From Pseudoflavonifractor sp902362925 (lineage in GTDB: Bacteria > Bacillota > Clostridia > Oscillospirales > Oscillospiraceae): a stretch of DNA of 64,000 nucleotides. The notes below the pieces were generated by a model that was not told the DNA's origin, did no database searches, and saw nothing but the letters and a program-made list of their open reading frames with translations. The DNA lies in assembly GCA_902362925.1 (NCBI GenBank), contig CABIYL010000012.1; one strand, 5' to 3'. This document shows positions 25,604 to 34,668 of this stretch, piece by piece. Made by a program: the position numbers and the translations under genes. How positions within the stretch are numbered: position 1 is the stretch's first letter; every line of letters starts with the position of its first letter.

Positions 25604-26096
25604 ATCCGGCTCCTCCTTCTCCGCGTGCCGCCCGTCTGCGGGCAGCTTGCGCCATCTCTTCGGGTATCTGCTTTATTTTATACCATCTCCGCTTATAATG
25701 AAAGTGATTTTTCGCAAGTTTTTTAAATTTTTTACCCAGAGCGGTCAGCAGTGTCACCGGCAGAAGGACAAAACGCCATAAAAGGCCCGCCAGATCGGCC
25801 AGCAGATAGCCCAGCTTCAGGGCCCAGCGGCTGAGCAGGAGGAAGTACCCAACCGCGCCCAGGAAGATGGCGCCGATGTGAAAGAGCCGGACCCGGCCGT
25901 CCCCCACAGCGATGGTGAACACGAAGAGGGAGACGGTCACCGCCAGCCAGAACAGCAGGTCCAGCGCGCCCCCCAGCAGGGGCAGGCGCACCCGGACCCG
26001 GAGCACCCGGAACAGGTCGTACAGCACGCCCACCAGGGCCCCCAGCACCAGGGCGGCCGCCAGAGAGAAGGCCTGCCCGGCCACCGAGATCTCCAT
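25410..26096 (-). CDS. yabQ: Spore cortex protein YabQ
   Basis: Membrane protein needed for cortex formation in spores. The first about 125 residues have four hydrophobic helices (FSLAAALVLGALVGVLYDLF and on) and end in WYKIKQ, as in YabQ. The frame then runs some 195 bases into divIC in a different frame and that tail looks like out-of-frame divIC. In the next frame a stop would overlap the divIC start as ATGA, so either a frameshift error has lengthened the gene or the overlap is real. The functional protein probably ends near 25600. Confidence 0.78.
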   Translation of the reverse strand: MEISVAGQAFSLAAALVLGALVGVLYDLFRVLRVRVRLPLLGGALDLLFWLAVTVSLFVFTIAVGDGRVRLFHIGAIFLGAVGYFLLLSRWALKLGYLLADLAGLLWRFVLLPVTLLTALGKKFKKLAKNHFHYKRRWYKIKQIPEEMAQAARRRAARGEGGAGYEGQTCRTAHQDRRTGAPHRPVHRPAGSAEPAGGCPGPEGRADRSGGRPDSGQRRPVRRRGKQR

Positions 26097-26107
26097 AGGC
26101 CGCCCCC

Positions 26108-26395
26108 TCAGCGGAACAGCCGGGAGAACAGTCCGCCCTTGTCACGGCCGCTGTCCTCATAGGTAAGGGAGTCGATCTCCCCCTCCACCTTCAGGTCGCC
26201 GCCGTCCAGGCTCAGCTTCTCAATGTGCAGATCCCCACCCCGGACAATCAGCGTCCCCTTGGTGGTGTACATGACAATCTGGGTCTCGTCAAAGCTCTCC
26301 ACTTCCTCCACGCCGGAGACCGAGAGCTGCTCCCGGCCCTCCAGAATCAGATGGTGGGGCGCGTCGGTACGGATGGATTTTTCATCATAGGGCAT
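26108..26395 (-). CDS. yabP: Sporulation protein YabP
   Basis: A 95-residue soluble beta-rich protein of the YabP/YqfC family (HHLILEGREQLSVSGVEEVE, then GTLIVRGGDLHIEKLSLDGG), needed for spore cortex synthesis or assembly in Bacillus. ATG 26395 has AAGGGAGGGA upstream. It starts the operon that runs on to yabQ, divIC and yabR with 11-base spacing to yabQ. Its presence argues that the organism can form spores. Confidence 0.93.
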   Translation of the reverse strand: MPYDEKSIRTDAPHHLILEGREQLSVSGVEEVESFDETQIVMYTTKGTLIVRGGDLHIEKLSLDGGDLKVEGEIDSLTYEDSGRDKGGLFSRLFR

Positions 26396-26459
26396 GGCAG
26401 GTCCCTCCCTTTCAGTCTCTGCACTATCTATATGGGGGAGGGGGACAGGATATGCCCGG

Positions 26460-26999
26460 TCAGGTCCGCTGTCTGGACAGGGCCGGAGCCAGCCGCCGGG
26501 AGAGGGCAAAGGCCAGGGCCAGTTTGATGAGGTCGGGAACAATGAAGGGGAACACGCACCAGCCCAGCACGGTCAGCATGTCCGCCGAAGCGCCGCCGGC
26601 GGAGTAGAGGTACAGGTACCACACCGAGCCGAACAGGTAGCACACCGCCAGACCCACAACAGCGGAGCACAGGTAGACCAGAGGTCCCTTGCCCAGCAGG
26701 GCCTCGGCGGCCCACATCACCAGGGCGATGAGCAGGAAGCCCAGCAGATAGCCGCCGGTGGTGCCCACAAGGGCCCCGATGCCGCCGGTAAAGTGGGAGA
26801 ACACGGGCAGTCCCACCGCCCCCAGCAGCAGATACACCCCCACGGCCAGGGAGCCCAGCTTTCCGCCCAGCAGTCCCACTGCCAGGAACACCCCCATGGT
26901 CTGGAGGGTGAAGGGCACCGCCGTAGGAATGGAAATCCAGGCACAGATGGTCAGCAGGGCGGCCATGATCCCGGTGAGAACCAGATTTCTTGTCTTCAT
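26460..26999 (-). CDS. bioY: Biotin transporter S component BioY
   Basis: Substrate-binding membrane subunit of an energy-coupling-factor biotin importer. The 179-residue protein has six hydrophobic helices and the family motifs FTLQTMGVFLAVGLLGGKLG and VFSHFTGGIGALVGTTGGYL. ATPase subunits are not in the window, so it must share ECF modules made elsewhere. It is divergent from birA and the shared region contains a perfect BirA operator, so biotin controls it. Confidence 0.95.
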   Translation of the reverse strand: MKTRNLVLTGIMAALLTICAWISIPTAVPFTLQTMGVFLAVGLLGGKLGSLAVGVYLLLGAVGLPVFSHFTGGIGALVGTTGGYLLGFLLIALVMWAAEALLGKGPLVYLCSAVVGLAVCYLFGSVWYLYLYSAGGASADMLTVLGWCVFPFIVPDLIKLALAFALSRRLAPALSRQRT

Positions 27000-27035
27000 A
27001 ATACGCTCCTCTCTCCCGGCGCAGGTCCGGGACAG

Positions 27036-27066
27036 TTGTAAACTTCTAAGATAGAATAGTTTACAA
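27036..27066. promoter_or_regulatory. BirA operator
   Basis: TTGTAAAC, 15 bases, GTTTACAA: a perfect dyad that matches the known BirA site. It covers the -10 box of the bioY promoter. Confidence 0.92.
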
Positions 27067-27081
27067 TTGAAAAATTGTCAA
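27053..27081 (-). promoter_or_regulatory. Promoter of bioY
   Basis: TTGACA, 17 bases, TATTCT on the minus strand. The spacer and -10 lie inside the BirA operator. Confidence 0.8.
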
Positions 27082-27105
27082 CTGATTTTTAAAAGAAGGT
27101 TACAA
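27075..27105. promoter_or_regulatory. Second, imperfect BirA-like site
   Basis: TTGTCAAC, 16 bases, GTTACAA. One half has a substitution and the other lacks one base. It overlaps the likely birA start-site region and could give self-repression. Confidence 0.5.
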
Positions 27106-27138
27106 TTTCGGTTGACGGGAGGGGACGGGGGAGATACA

Positions 27139-28164
27139 ATGGAACACAAAACAGAGAAAGGGGAGAGGGCTGTGCTGCGGGATGAGGTGCTGGCACTGCT
27201 GAAGCAGGGGGAGGGCCCCCTGTCGGGGGAGGCCATGAGCAGACGGCTGGGAGTGTCCCGGGCGGCGGTGTGGAAGGCGGTGGAGAACCTGCGGCAGGAG
27301 GGGTATGTCATCTCCTCCGCCACCAACCGGGGCTACCGGCTGGAGGAATCACCCGACCTGCTCAGCGCCGGAGAGCTGTTCGGCGCATTGTCCGGCTGCC
27401 TGGTGGGACGGGAACTGCTCTGCCTGCCCACCGTGGACTCCACCAACAGCGAGGTGAAGCGTCAGGCACTGGCGGGTAAGGCCGAGGGGCTGGCGGTGCT
27501 GGCCGATGAGCAGACCGGCGGACGGGGACGCCGGGGCCGGGAATTTGAGTCCCCGGCGGGAAAGGGGCTGTACTGCTCCGTGCTGCTGCGGCCCGAGTGC
27601 ACCCTGGACGAGCTGATGTGGCTCACGGCCTGGACGGCGGTGGCGGTGTGCGACGCGGTGGAGGAGGTGTGCGGTGTCCGGCCGGGCATCAAGTGGACCA
27701 ACGACCTGGTGCTGGAGGGGCGGAAGCTGTGCGGCATCCTCACCGAGCTGGGCATGGAGGGGGAGAGCGCCCGCCTCCAGTACGCGGCGGTGGGCATCGG
27801 CGTCAACGTGAGCCAGCAGGCGGAGGACTTCGGCCCGGTGGCCGCGCCGGTGGCCATCTCCCTGGCCCAGGCACTGGGGAAGGTACCCCGCCGCACCGAC
27901 CTGGCCGCCGCCCTGCTGCGCTCCCTGGACCGCATGTACCGGGAGTTCCCCACCCAGCGGGAGAGCTGGTATGAGCGCTACCGCAAAGACTGCCTTACCC
28001 TGGGAAAGCCTGTGCGGGTGCTCCGGGGCAACGAGACCTTCACTGGCGTGGCCGAGGACCTGGCCGACGACTTCTCCCTCATTGTCCGCCGGGAGGACGG
28101 CACCCGGGAAACCGTCAACGCCGGAGATGTGTCCGTCCGGGGACTATTCGGATACACGGAATAA
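27139..28164 (+). CDS. birA: Bifunctional biotin ligase / biotin repressor BirA
   Basis: Makes biotinyl-AMP, attaches biotin to carboxylases and represses biotin genes. The 341-residue protein has an N-terminal winged helix (MSRRLGVSRAAVWKAVENLR, about 34-53), the catalytic core with TNSEVKR, GRGRRGREFESP (biotinyl-AMP loop) and KWTNDLVLEGRKLCGIL, and a C-terminal SH3-like cap. ATG 27139 follows GGGGGAG. Both enzyme and DNA-binding parts are intact. Confidence 0.96.
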   Translation: MEHKTEKGERAVLRDEVLALLKQGEGPLSGEAMSRRLGVSRAAVWKAVENLRQEGYVISSATNRGYRLEESPDLLSAGELFGALSGCLVGRELLCLPTVDSTNSEVKRQALAGKAEGLAVLADEQTGGRGRRGREFESPAGKGLYCSVLLRPECTLDELMWLTAWTAVAVCDAVEEVCGVRPGIKWTNDLVLEGRKLCGILTELGMEGESARLQYAAVGIGVNVSQQAEDFGPVAAPVAISLAQALGKVPRRTDLAAALLRSLDRMYREFPTQRESWYERYRKDCLTLGKPVRVLRGNETFTGVAEDLADDFSLIVRREDGTRETVNAGDVSVRGLFGYTE

Positions 28165-28172
28165 CAAAAAAA

Positions 28173-28380
28173 NNNNNNNNNNNNNNNNNNNNNNNNNNNN
28201 NNNNNNNNNNNNNNNNNNNNNNNNNNNNNNNNNNNNNNNNNNNNNNNNNNNNNNNNNNNNNNNNNNNNNNNNNNNNNNNNNNNNNNNNNNNNNNNNNNNN
28301 NNNNNNNNNNNNNNNNNNNNNNNNNNNNNNNNNNNNNNNNNNNNNNNNNNNNNNNNNNNNNNNNNNNNNNNNNNNNNNNN
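28173..28380. other. Assembly gap (208 N)
   Basis: Unknown bases between birA and the converging glycosidase gene. The C-terminal end of the glycosidase lies inside it. Confidence 0.99.
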
Positions 28381-30942
28381 GTCCAGGGACAGGTCGCCGC
28401 CGGCGTAGGACATGGCGATGGTATCCATGTAGGGGTAGACATGGGCGTCGGTGATGACCAGACCCTCGAAGCCCCACTCGTCGCGGAGCAGGTCGGTGAG
28501 CAGGGTGGAGTTGCCGCCCGCCCACTCGGTGCCGATGTAGTTGAAGGAGGACATGACGCCCAGGGAGCCGCCCTCCTTGATGGCCATCTCAAAGGGCTTC
28601 AGGTAGATCTCCCGCATGGCCTGCTCGTTGCACCAGGAGAAGAGCTGGTTGCGGTCGTTGGACTCGCGCTCGTTGAGGGCAAAGTGCTTGACGAAGCAGA
28701 TGACGCCCTTGTCGGTGGCGCCGCGGACCACGTTGGAGGCGATGGTACCGGCCAGGAAGCTGTCCTCGGAGTAGTACTCGAAGTTACGGCCGTTGAAGGC
28801 GGTGCGGTGGGTGTCCATGGCGGGGGCATACCAGCCGGCGTAGCCGTTGACCTGGGCCTCGCTGCCGGCGCTGGTGCCCATCATGTAGGCGATGTCCTCA
28901 TTCCAGGAGGAGGCGATGACCACGGGGCAGGGGTAGGTGATGCCGGCGGCGTCGGTGCCCATGATGGCGCCGGAGTAGGTGGAGGCGCCCACGCAGACGG
29001 AGCCATCGGGGGTGCGGGTGAAGGGCACGCCCAGACGCTCCAGGCCCTCAATGTGCCAGGCGCCGTTGCCGGAGAGCAGGGCCATCTCGTCCAGGGTCAG
29101 CTGGGAGACGAACTCGTCCCACTTGGGGTCGTCCTTGGCCACGCCCTTCATGTCGGAGAGCATGATGGGGGTGTCCAGAGTCACGCCCACAGCGGGCATG
29201 TCGGCCTCGGTCAGGCCCAGCTCAGCGTCGGTGGGGGCGGAGTAGCCGGAAATGGCGTCCAGAACGGCCTGGGAAGCGGTGAAGTCCTCCTCCTTGGGGC
29301 CGGTGAAGGCGCGGCTGTCCTGGTTCCACTCACGGGTCAGGAAGTCGTCGGGACCCATGGCGTCGTCAAACAGGTTGGTGACGGACACCAGATCGCAGGA
29401 GCGCTTGCCGTCGTTGGCGTCGTTGTAGATGATGTCGTCGGCCAGGGTCCAGGTCTCCTCGTCCACCACGTCGTGGGCGTTGCTGCGCAGGGAGATGATG
29501 TAGTCGCCGGACTCCAGGGTCCAGGCCTTGTTGGTGGTGTAGTCGTAGGAGGCCATGTCCTCCACGTTGAACTCGATGGAGTAGTACTCGGTGGCGCCGG
29601 GCTCAATCAGGTTGGTCTTCTTGAAGGCCACCAGATTCACGGTGGACTTCTCAATGGCGCCGGTGTAGGGAGGATTGTAGTAGATCTCCAGCACGTCCTT
29701 GCCGGCCACGTCGCCGGTGTTGGTGACCTCCACCCGGACAGTGATCACGCCGTTTTCCTCGTTGATGGCCATGATATCCTTGTCAAAGGTGGTGTAGGAC
29801 AGGCCGGAGCCGAAGGGGAACATGACCTCGCTGTCGTAGTCATAGCTCTCGTCGGTGTCGTGGCGGGTCTCAAAGTACTTGTAGCCCACGTAGATGCCCT
29901 CGCTGTACTGAGTAAAGTAGCCGGCGTCGTCGGGGGCGTTGGTGTAGTGGTAGCTGTTGGCGTTCCAGGTGCCGTCGGACTCCAGCTGGAGGTAGTTGTT
30001 GGCGGCGGGGGTGGCCAGGTTATCCACAAGCCAGGTGTCAGCCAGGCGGCCGGAGGGGTTCACCTCGCCGCTGAGGATGCGCACCAGGGAGTGGATGCCG
30101 GCCTCACCGGGGTAACCAATCCACAGGACGCTCTTGATCTGGGGATAATCCCGCAGGAAATCCAGCTCCATGGCGTTGGCGGTGTTGAGCACCAGGATGA
30201 CCTTGTCGAACTTGGAGCACACGGCGTCCACCATGGAGGCCTCGTCCTCGGAGAGCTGGAGCAGGGAGGGCGTGAAGTCAAAGACCTCGCTGCCGCCCCG
30301 GCCGATGAAGATCATGGCCACGTCGGAGTAGTCGTAGGCGTGGTCCAGGATGGAGCGGCCGTCGTCATAGAGGGAGGTGTCGGTGAGGATGCTGCCGGGC
30401 ACATCGGGGACGGTGATGTTGCTGGGCTCGGTGATGAACTCGGAAGCGCTGCTGTTGCCGGGAGCCTCGGTGGGAGCGATGGAGGCCTTGCCGGTCTTGT
30501 AGTAGTTGTAGTAGAGGTTGAGCAGGTCGGGGTTGAGCTCGTAGTTGCCCTCGGCCATGGCGTCCTCCAGGCGGACGCACTTGTCAACCACGGAGGCGGC
30601 GGAGCCGCCGGCGTTGTACACCAGCTGCACGGCACGCATGCCGAACACGTTGATCTTGGTCTTGTTCTCGGCAGAGGTGGCCAGAGGCATCAGGTCCTCG
30701 TTGTTCTGCATGAGGACAAAGCCCTCGTCGGCGATGGTCTGGGAGGTGTCGCTGGCGGAGGTGTAGGACATCTGCTGCTCGGGGGTGTCCGCCTTGAACT
30801 TGGACAGGAACCAGTAGCCGGAATTGGTGATGACAAAGGCGTAGACCAGAACGGCCACCAGCAGCACCACCACGGCAATGGCCACGCCGATGCCGATTTT
30901 AGCGCCCTTGCTCAGGGGCTTCTTTGCTTTCGATTGCTCCAT
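28381..30942 (-). CDS. Membrane-anchored, domain-swapped family 3 glycoside hydrolase, C-terminus in gap
   Basis: About 854 residues are visible. An N-terminal transmembrane anchor (about 15-40) precedes the domains in inverted order: first the GH3 C-terminal domain (IADEGFVLMQNNEDLMPL, about 68-400), then a fibronectin-like domain (EVTNTGDVAGKDVLEIY), then the GH3 catalytic barrel. The usual Arg-His pair is seen in FVKHFALNERE and the nucleophile in GLVITDAHVYPY (Asp of TDA). Such reversed GH3 enzymes are known in ruminococci. It probably cuts beta-glucosides at the cell surface. Start 30942 is set by AAGGAG eight bases upstream rather than two for the ATG at 30948. Confidence 0.88.
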
Positions 30943-30959
30943 TTTCATTTCTCCTTCCT

Positions 30960-30995
30960 TTTTTCTGCAATGTGTCCGTACACATTGCAGAAAAA
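30960..30995. repeat. Perfect 16-bp inverted repeat upstream of glycosidase
   Basis: Arms ending TTCTGCAATGTGT and ACACATTGCAGAA around a CCGT loop, 17 bases before the glycosidase ATG. It could be an operator dyad or a leader hairpin that hides the ribosome site. Confidence 0.75.
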
Positions 30996-31055
30996 GAATA
31001 CCGACAGAGGAGAAAAATAGATACACGATTTCTACGCTTAATACAAAAAATCTAC

Positions 31056-31083
31056 TTTACATATAAAAATGTCCATATATAAT
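31056..31083 (+). promoter_or_regulatory. Promoter of AraC-family gene
   Basis: TTTACA, 16 bases, TATAAT, 41 bases before the GTG start. Confidence 0.75.
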
Positions 31084-31124
31084 AAATTTAAGCATGCGAA
31101 ATTGGTGAAAATGGAGGGAATACC

Positions 31125-31904
31125 GTGAGTGAACCGGAAAAGAGCCCCATTACGCCGCCGGAAGTGGAGGCCATTATGGACCGGCTGGTGGCACAGCGGC
31201 GGGAGAATCTGGAGTTCCACCAGAACTACCAGGAGGAGACGCTGCAGTTTCTCTATGTAAAAGAGGGGAGGCCGGAACAGCTGGCCCAGCTCTACAGCGG
31301 CCACAGCTACGGGCGCAGTGCATCCATGGGCATGATGGCCCAGAGTGAGCTGGACCAGTGGCGCTGTGCCTTCATTGTGGCGATAACCCTCTATACCCGC
31401 TTTGCCATTGAGGGGGGACTGGACCAGGAGATCGCGTACAGCCTCTCCGACGCCTACCTCTGCGTAGTCCACCGGATGGACGACCCCAGGGCGGTGTATG
31501 AGCTGTTCCACCGGGCGGGGGTGGACTTTGCCTCCCGGGTGCGGGACAGCCGGCTGTCCCAGGTTCCGGCGGTGGTGGCCTGCCGGGACTATGTCTCCAA
31601 GCACCTGCACTTCAAAATCACCGTGGCCGAGCTGGCCCGGCACTGCGGACTGTCCCCCAACTACCTCTCCGCCCTCTTCCACCGCCAGACAGGCATGACT
31701 CTGAAGGAGTACATCCTGCGGGAGAAGCTGCGGGCCGCCCGTTATATGCTGCTGACCACCGATATCACTGTGGCCGAGGCGGCGATGCAGTTCGCCTTTC
31801 CCTCCCACAGCAGCTTTGCCCGGGATTTTCAGAGGCACTACGGCCAGCCGCCGGCAAAATATCGCGCCCAGCCCCACAGCGTGGCCTGGGATATCATCGA
31901 CTGA
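31125..31904 (+). CDS. AraC-family transcriptional regulator
   Basis: A 259-residue protein with a helical N-terminal region with no recognised sensor domain and a C-terminal AraC DNA-binding domain of two helix-turn-helices: ITVAELARHCGLSPNYLSAL and VAEAAMQFAFPSHSSFARDF, ending PAKYR. The GTG start has GGAGGG upstream. It is divergent from the GH3 gene and is the best candidate for its regulator. Confidence 0.92.
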   Translation: MSEPEKSPITPPEVEAIMDRLVAQRRENLEFHQNYQEETLQFLYVKEGRPEQLAQLYSGHSYGRSASMGMMAQSELDQWRCAFIVAITLYTRFAIEGGLDQEIAYSLSDAYLCVVHRMDDPRAVYELFHRAGVDFASRVRDSRLSQVPAVVACRDYVSKHLHFKITVAELARHCGLSPNYLSALFHRQTGMTLKEYILREKLRAARYMLLTTDITVAEAAMQFAFPSHSSFARDFQRHYGQPPAKYRAQPHSVAWDIID

Positions 31905-31914
31905 CCCACAAAAA

Positions 31915-31958
31915 GGCTCCGGAGCGGAACCGGGATTGGTTCCGTTCCGGAGCTGAAT
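31915..31958. terminator. Terminator between AraC and P-type ATPase genes
   Basis: GCTCCGGAGCGGAACC pairs with GGTTCCGTTCCGGAGC (one G-T) and is flanked by A and T runs. Confidence 0.85.
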
Positions 31959-31970
31959 GTTTTTTGTCAA

Positions 31971-34439
31971 TCAGCTGTCCTCAGGCAGCACACGGAGACG
32001 GCGATGGGCCCTCAGCCGGGCCACGAAGGCCTTGTGTACCAGGGCGCACACCTCCATCACCTTGAGCACAGCCTTCTGGCAGGGTACGGCCAGCAGCAGC
32101 AGCACGCAGAAGACCAGGCCGGTCTGGAGGGTCAGGGGCTCCAGGGAGAAGAAGGAGCCGAACCACCACACGCACACCACCATGGCCACCGTCATGGCCA
32201 CCCACAGCACCCGCCGCTTCCAGTCGAAGGGATGGCATACGTAGAAGAGGACAATCAGGCCGTTGAAGGCCATCAGCATGGCGGAGATGGTGGACAAAGA
32301 CTGTGTGGAGAAGCTGAAGGCGTAGGCGAAGGCCTCGGCCCCCAGTACCAGGAACAGGTTGGTCAGTCCGCCGGGACAGGCCTGCTTCATCACGTTGGGC
32401 AGGAAACGGCCCTTGACAATGGCCCGGTTGGGTTCCAGGGCCAGGAAGAAGGAGGGCACGCCGATGGTGAGGGCGGAGATGAGGGAGAGCTGGAGGGGAA
32501 CAAAGGGGTAGGGCATATCGGCGGCAAAGATGGTGATGAGGGACAGCAGGAAGGAGAAGATGTTCTTCACCAGGAACAGGGAGGCGGCCCGCTGGATGTT
32601 GTTGATTACCCGGCGGCCCTCCAGCACCACCTGGGGCATGGAGGCGAAGTTGGAGTCCAGCAGCACCAGATGTGCGGCCTGGCAGGCGGCGTCGGCGCCT
32701 GAGGCCATGGCGATGCCGCAGTCGGCGTCCTTCAGGGCCAGCACGTCGTTGACGCCGTCGCCCGTCATGGCCACCGTGTGCCCCGCCTTTTTCAGAGCCT
32801 GGACAAACTTCCGCTTCTGGCTGGGGGTTACCCGGCCAAACACGGTGTACCGCTCCACCGCACGGGCGATGTCGGCGTCCGACTTGAGGGTGGCGGCGTC
32901 CACATACTGCTCTGCCCCCTGAATGCCCGCCCGCAGGGCCACCTGGGAGACGGTGACCGGGTTGTCGCCCGAGATGACCTTCACCGCTACGCCCTGCTGG
33001 GCGAAGTAGCGGAAGGTGTCGGGGGCCTCGGGGCGGATCTTGTTGGCGATGCGGATAAGGGCCATGGGGGAGAGCTTGCCGGTGAGCCTGCCGCCGGCGA
33101 TGGAACCCTCGTGTTTGGCCAGCAGGAGCACCCGCTCCCCCTGGCCGGAGTACTCCTCCACCGTCTCCTTCAGGTCGGCGTACCGCTGGCCCATGACGAA
33201 CTCGGGCGCGCCCACCACATAGGTCCCGTGGCCCACAAAGGTGACGGCGCTCCACTTGGTGGCTGAGGTGAAGGGAATCACTTTGTCCGCCTTCCACACC
33301 GATTTGCCGGAAAAACGGGCCTTGAGAGCCTTGGCGGTGTCGTTGTCGGCGTCGGCGGCGGCATAGAAGGCGTTGAGGGTGGTCTCCACGGTCCGGACGG
33401 GGAAAAGCTCCTCATCCAGGGGCACTAGGCCGGCCACCGCCATGCCCGGCTCGGTGATGGTGCCCGTCTTGTCCACGCAGAGCACGTCCACCCGGGCCAG
33501 GGTCTCAATGGAGCTCATGTCGTGGACCAGGGTCCGCTTTCGGGCCAGACGGAGCACGGACACCGCCAGAGCTACGCTGGTGAGCAGGTAGAGCCCCTCG
33601 GGAATCATGCCGATGAGGGCGGCCACCGTGGAGGTCATGGCGTGGTAAATGCCGGTCTCCAGGAAGAAGTACTGCTTGACGAACAGGGCTACCCCCATGG
33701 GGATGAGGGCGATGCCGATGATTCGGATGAGCTTGTCCAGAGAGTTCATCATCTCGGACTGCCGGGGGGCGTGGCCCTTTTTGGCCTCCAGGGTGAGGCG
33801 GGAGGCGTAGGACTCGGCGCCCACCCGGGTGAGCACCGCCCGGCCGCTGCCCGCCACCACAAAGCTGCCCGACAGCAGCTCGTCCCCCGCCGCCTTGGGG
33901 ATGGCGTCCGGCTCGCCGGTGATGAGGGCCTCGTTGACCTGGAGGGAGCCGGAGACCATCACCGCGTCCGCCGGGATCTGGCTGCCCGCTGAAAAGACCA
34001 CCACGTCGTCCCGCACCAGCTTGGCCACCGGCAGGGTAATCACCTTTCCGTCCCGTACCGCTGTGGCCTTGGGGGCGGAAAGCAGGGTGAGCTTGTCGAT
34101 AGTGTGCTTGGAGCGGATCTCCTGGATGATGCCGATGAGGGTGTTGGCGATGGCGATGACGAGGAAGAGCATGTCCCGGAAATCGCCCACCAGGGCCAGG
34201 CACACGGCCAGCACCACAAAGATCAGGTTGAAGAAGGTAAAGACGTTCTCCCGGATGATCTGCTTCTCCGTCTTGGTGGGGGCCTCCACGGGGGTGTTGG
34301 CGTACCCCGCCTCGGTCCGCTCCGCCGCCTGGGCGGAGGTGAGCCCCTGTTCCGGGTCGGTACGCACAGGGGCAATGGGCCGTCTGCTCTGAGGGGGCGG
34401 GGCCTGGACGGCGGCGCCCCCGGTCTGCTGTTTCTTCAT
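31971..34439 (-). CDS. Cation-translocating P-type ATPase
   Basis: An 822-residue P-type pump. The phosphorylated Asp323 is in DKTGTIT, the actuator motif is LITGEPDAIP (TGE), the hinge MTGDGVNDV. The M4 ion-site helix reads AALIGMIPEGLYLL, so the PEGL motif is present but not followed by Pro as in SERCA. This matches the group that includes the streptococcal calcium exporter CaxP and the Exp7-like proteins. I would call calcium or other divalent export plausible but not proved. The N-terminus is Gln/Pro-rich with no metal-binding CxxC, which argues against copper or cadmium. Confidence 0.88.
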   Translation of the reverse strand: MKKQQTGGAAVQAPPPQSRRPIAPVRTDPEQGLTSAQAAERTEAGYANTPVEAPTKTEKQIIRENVFTFFNLIFVVLAVCLALVGDFRDMLFLVIAIANTLIGIIQEIRSKHTIDKLTLLSAPKATAVRDGKVITLPVAKLVRDDVVVFSAGSQIPADAVMVSGSLQVNEALITGEPDAIPKAAGDELLSGSFVVAGSGRAVLTRVGAESYASRLTLEAKKGHAPRQSEMMNSLDKLIRIIGIALIPMGVALFVKQYFFLETGIYHAMTSTVAALIGMIPEGLYLLTSVALAVSVLRLARKRTLVHDMSSIETLARVDVLCVDKTGTITEPGMAVAGLVPLDEELFPVRTVETTLNAFYAAADADNDTAKALKARFSGKSVWKADKVIPFTSATKWSAVTFVGHGTYVVGAPEFVMGQRYADLKETVEEYSGQGERVLLLAKHEGSIAGGRLTGKLSPMALIRIANKIRPEAPDTFRYFAQQGVAVKVISGDNPVTVSQVALRAGIQGAEQYVDAATLKSDADIARAVERYTVFGRVTPSQKRKFVQALKKAGHTVAMTGDGVNDVLALKDADCGIAMASGADAACQAAHLVLLDSNFASMPQVVLEGRRVINNIQRAASLFLVKNIFSFLLSLITIFAADMPYPFVPLQLSLISALTIGVPSFFLALEPNRAIVKGRFLPNVMKQACPGGLTNLFLVLGAEAFAYAFSFSTQSLSTISAMLMAFNGLIVLFYVCHPFDWKRRVLWVAMTVAMVVCVWWFGSFFSLEPLTLQTGLVFCVLLLLAVPCQKAVLKVMEVCALVHKAFVARLRAHRRLRVLPEDS

Positions 34440-34460
34440 TTCCTCAAACGCCTCACTGAG

Positions 34461-34480
34461 CTCCCCGGCGGTCCGGGGAG
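34461..34480. repeat. Leader hairpin of P-type ATPase gene
   Basis: CTCCCCGG-CGGT-CCGGGGAG is a perfect 8-bp stem about 20 bases before the ATPase ATG. Its context does not match the yybP-ykoY manganese riboswitch. The rest of the 34440-34600 region is AT-rich with no gene. Confidence 0.5.
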
Positions 34481-34608
34481 AAAATTGGAAATTACGGGTA
34501 ATAAGCTGACAGTGTATATTCTAGAATGCAAAGCAGTGGAAATCCAGTAAGAAATTTTAAACGATTTATAAAAATAGGGCGTTTTTGGGGCCAGCAGAGG
34601 GTGGCGGC

Positions 34609-34645
34609 AAAAAAATCAGCCTGCCGGGAGAGGCGGCAGGCTGAT
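34609..34645 (-). terminator. Terminator of response regulator operon
   Basis: ATCAGCCTGCCG pairs with CGGCAGGCTGAT, followed by a T run on the minus strand. Confidence 0.9.
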
Positions 34646-34668
34646 TGCGGCGGTTTTGCGGCCCGGAC

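Noticed and set aside
28441..31020. Long plus-strand open frame opposite the glycosidase
   Set aside because: Gly/Val/His-rich shadow of a real gene with full domain structure on the other strand.
34440..34600. Possible yybP-ykoY-type riboswitch before the P-type ATPase
   Set aside because: Only one 8-bp hairpin was seen. The conserved riboswitch core was not found.
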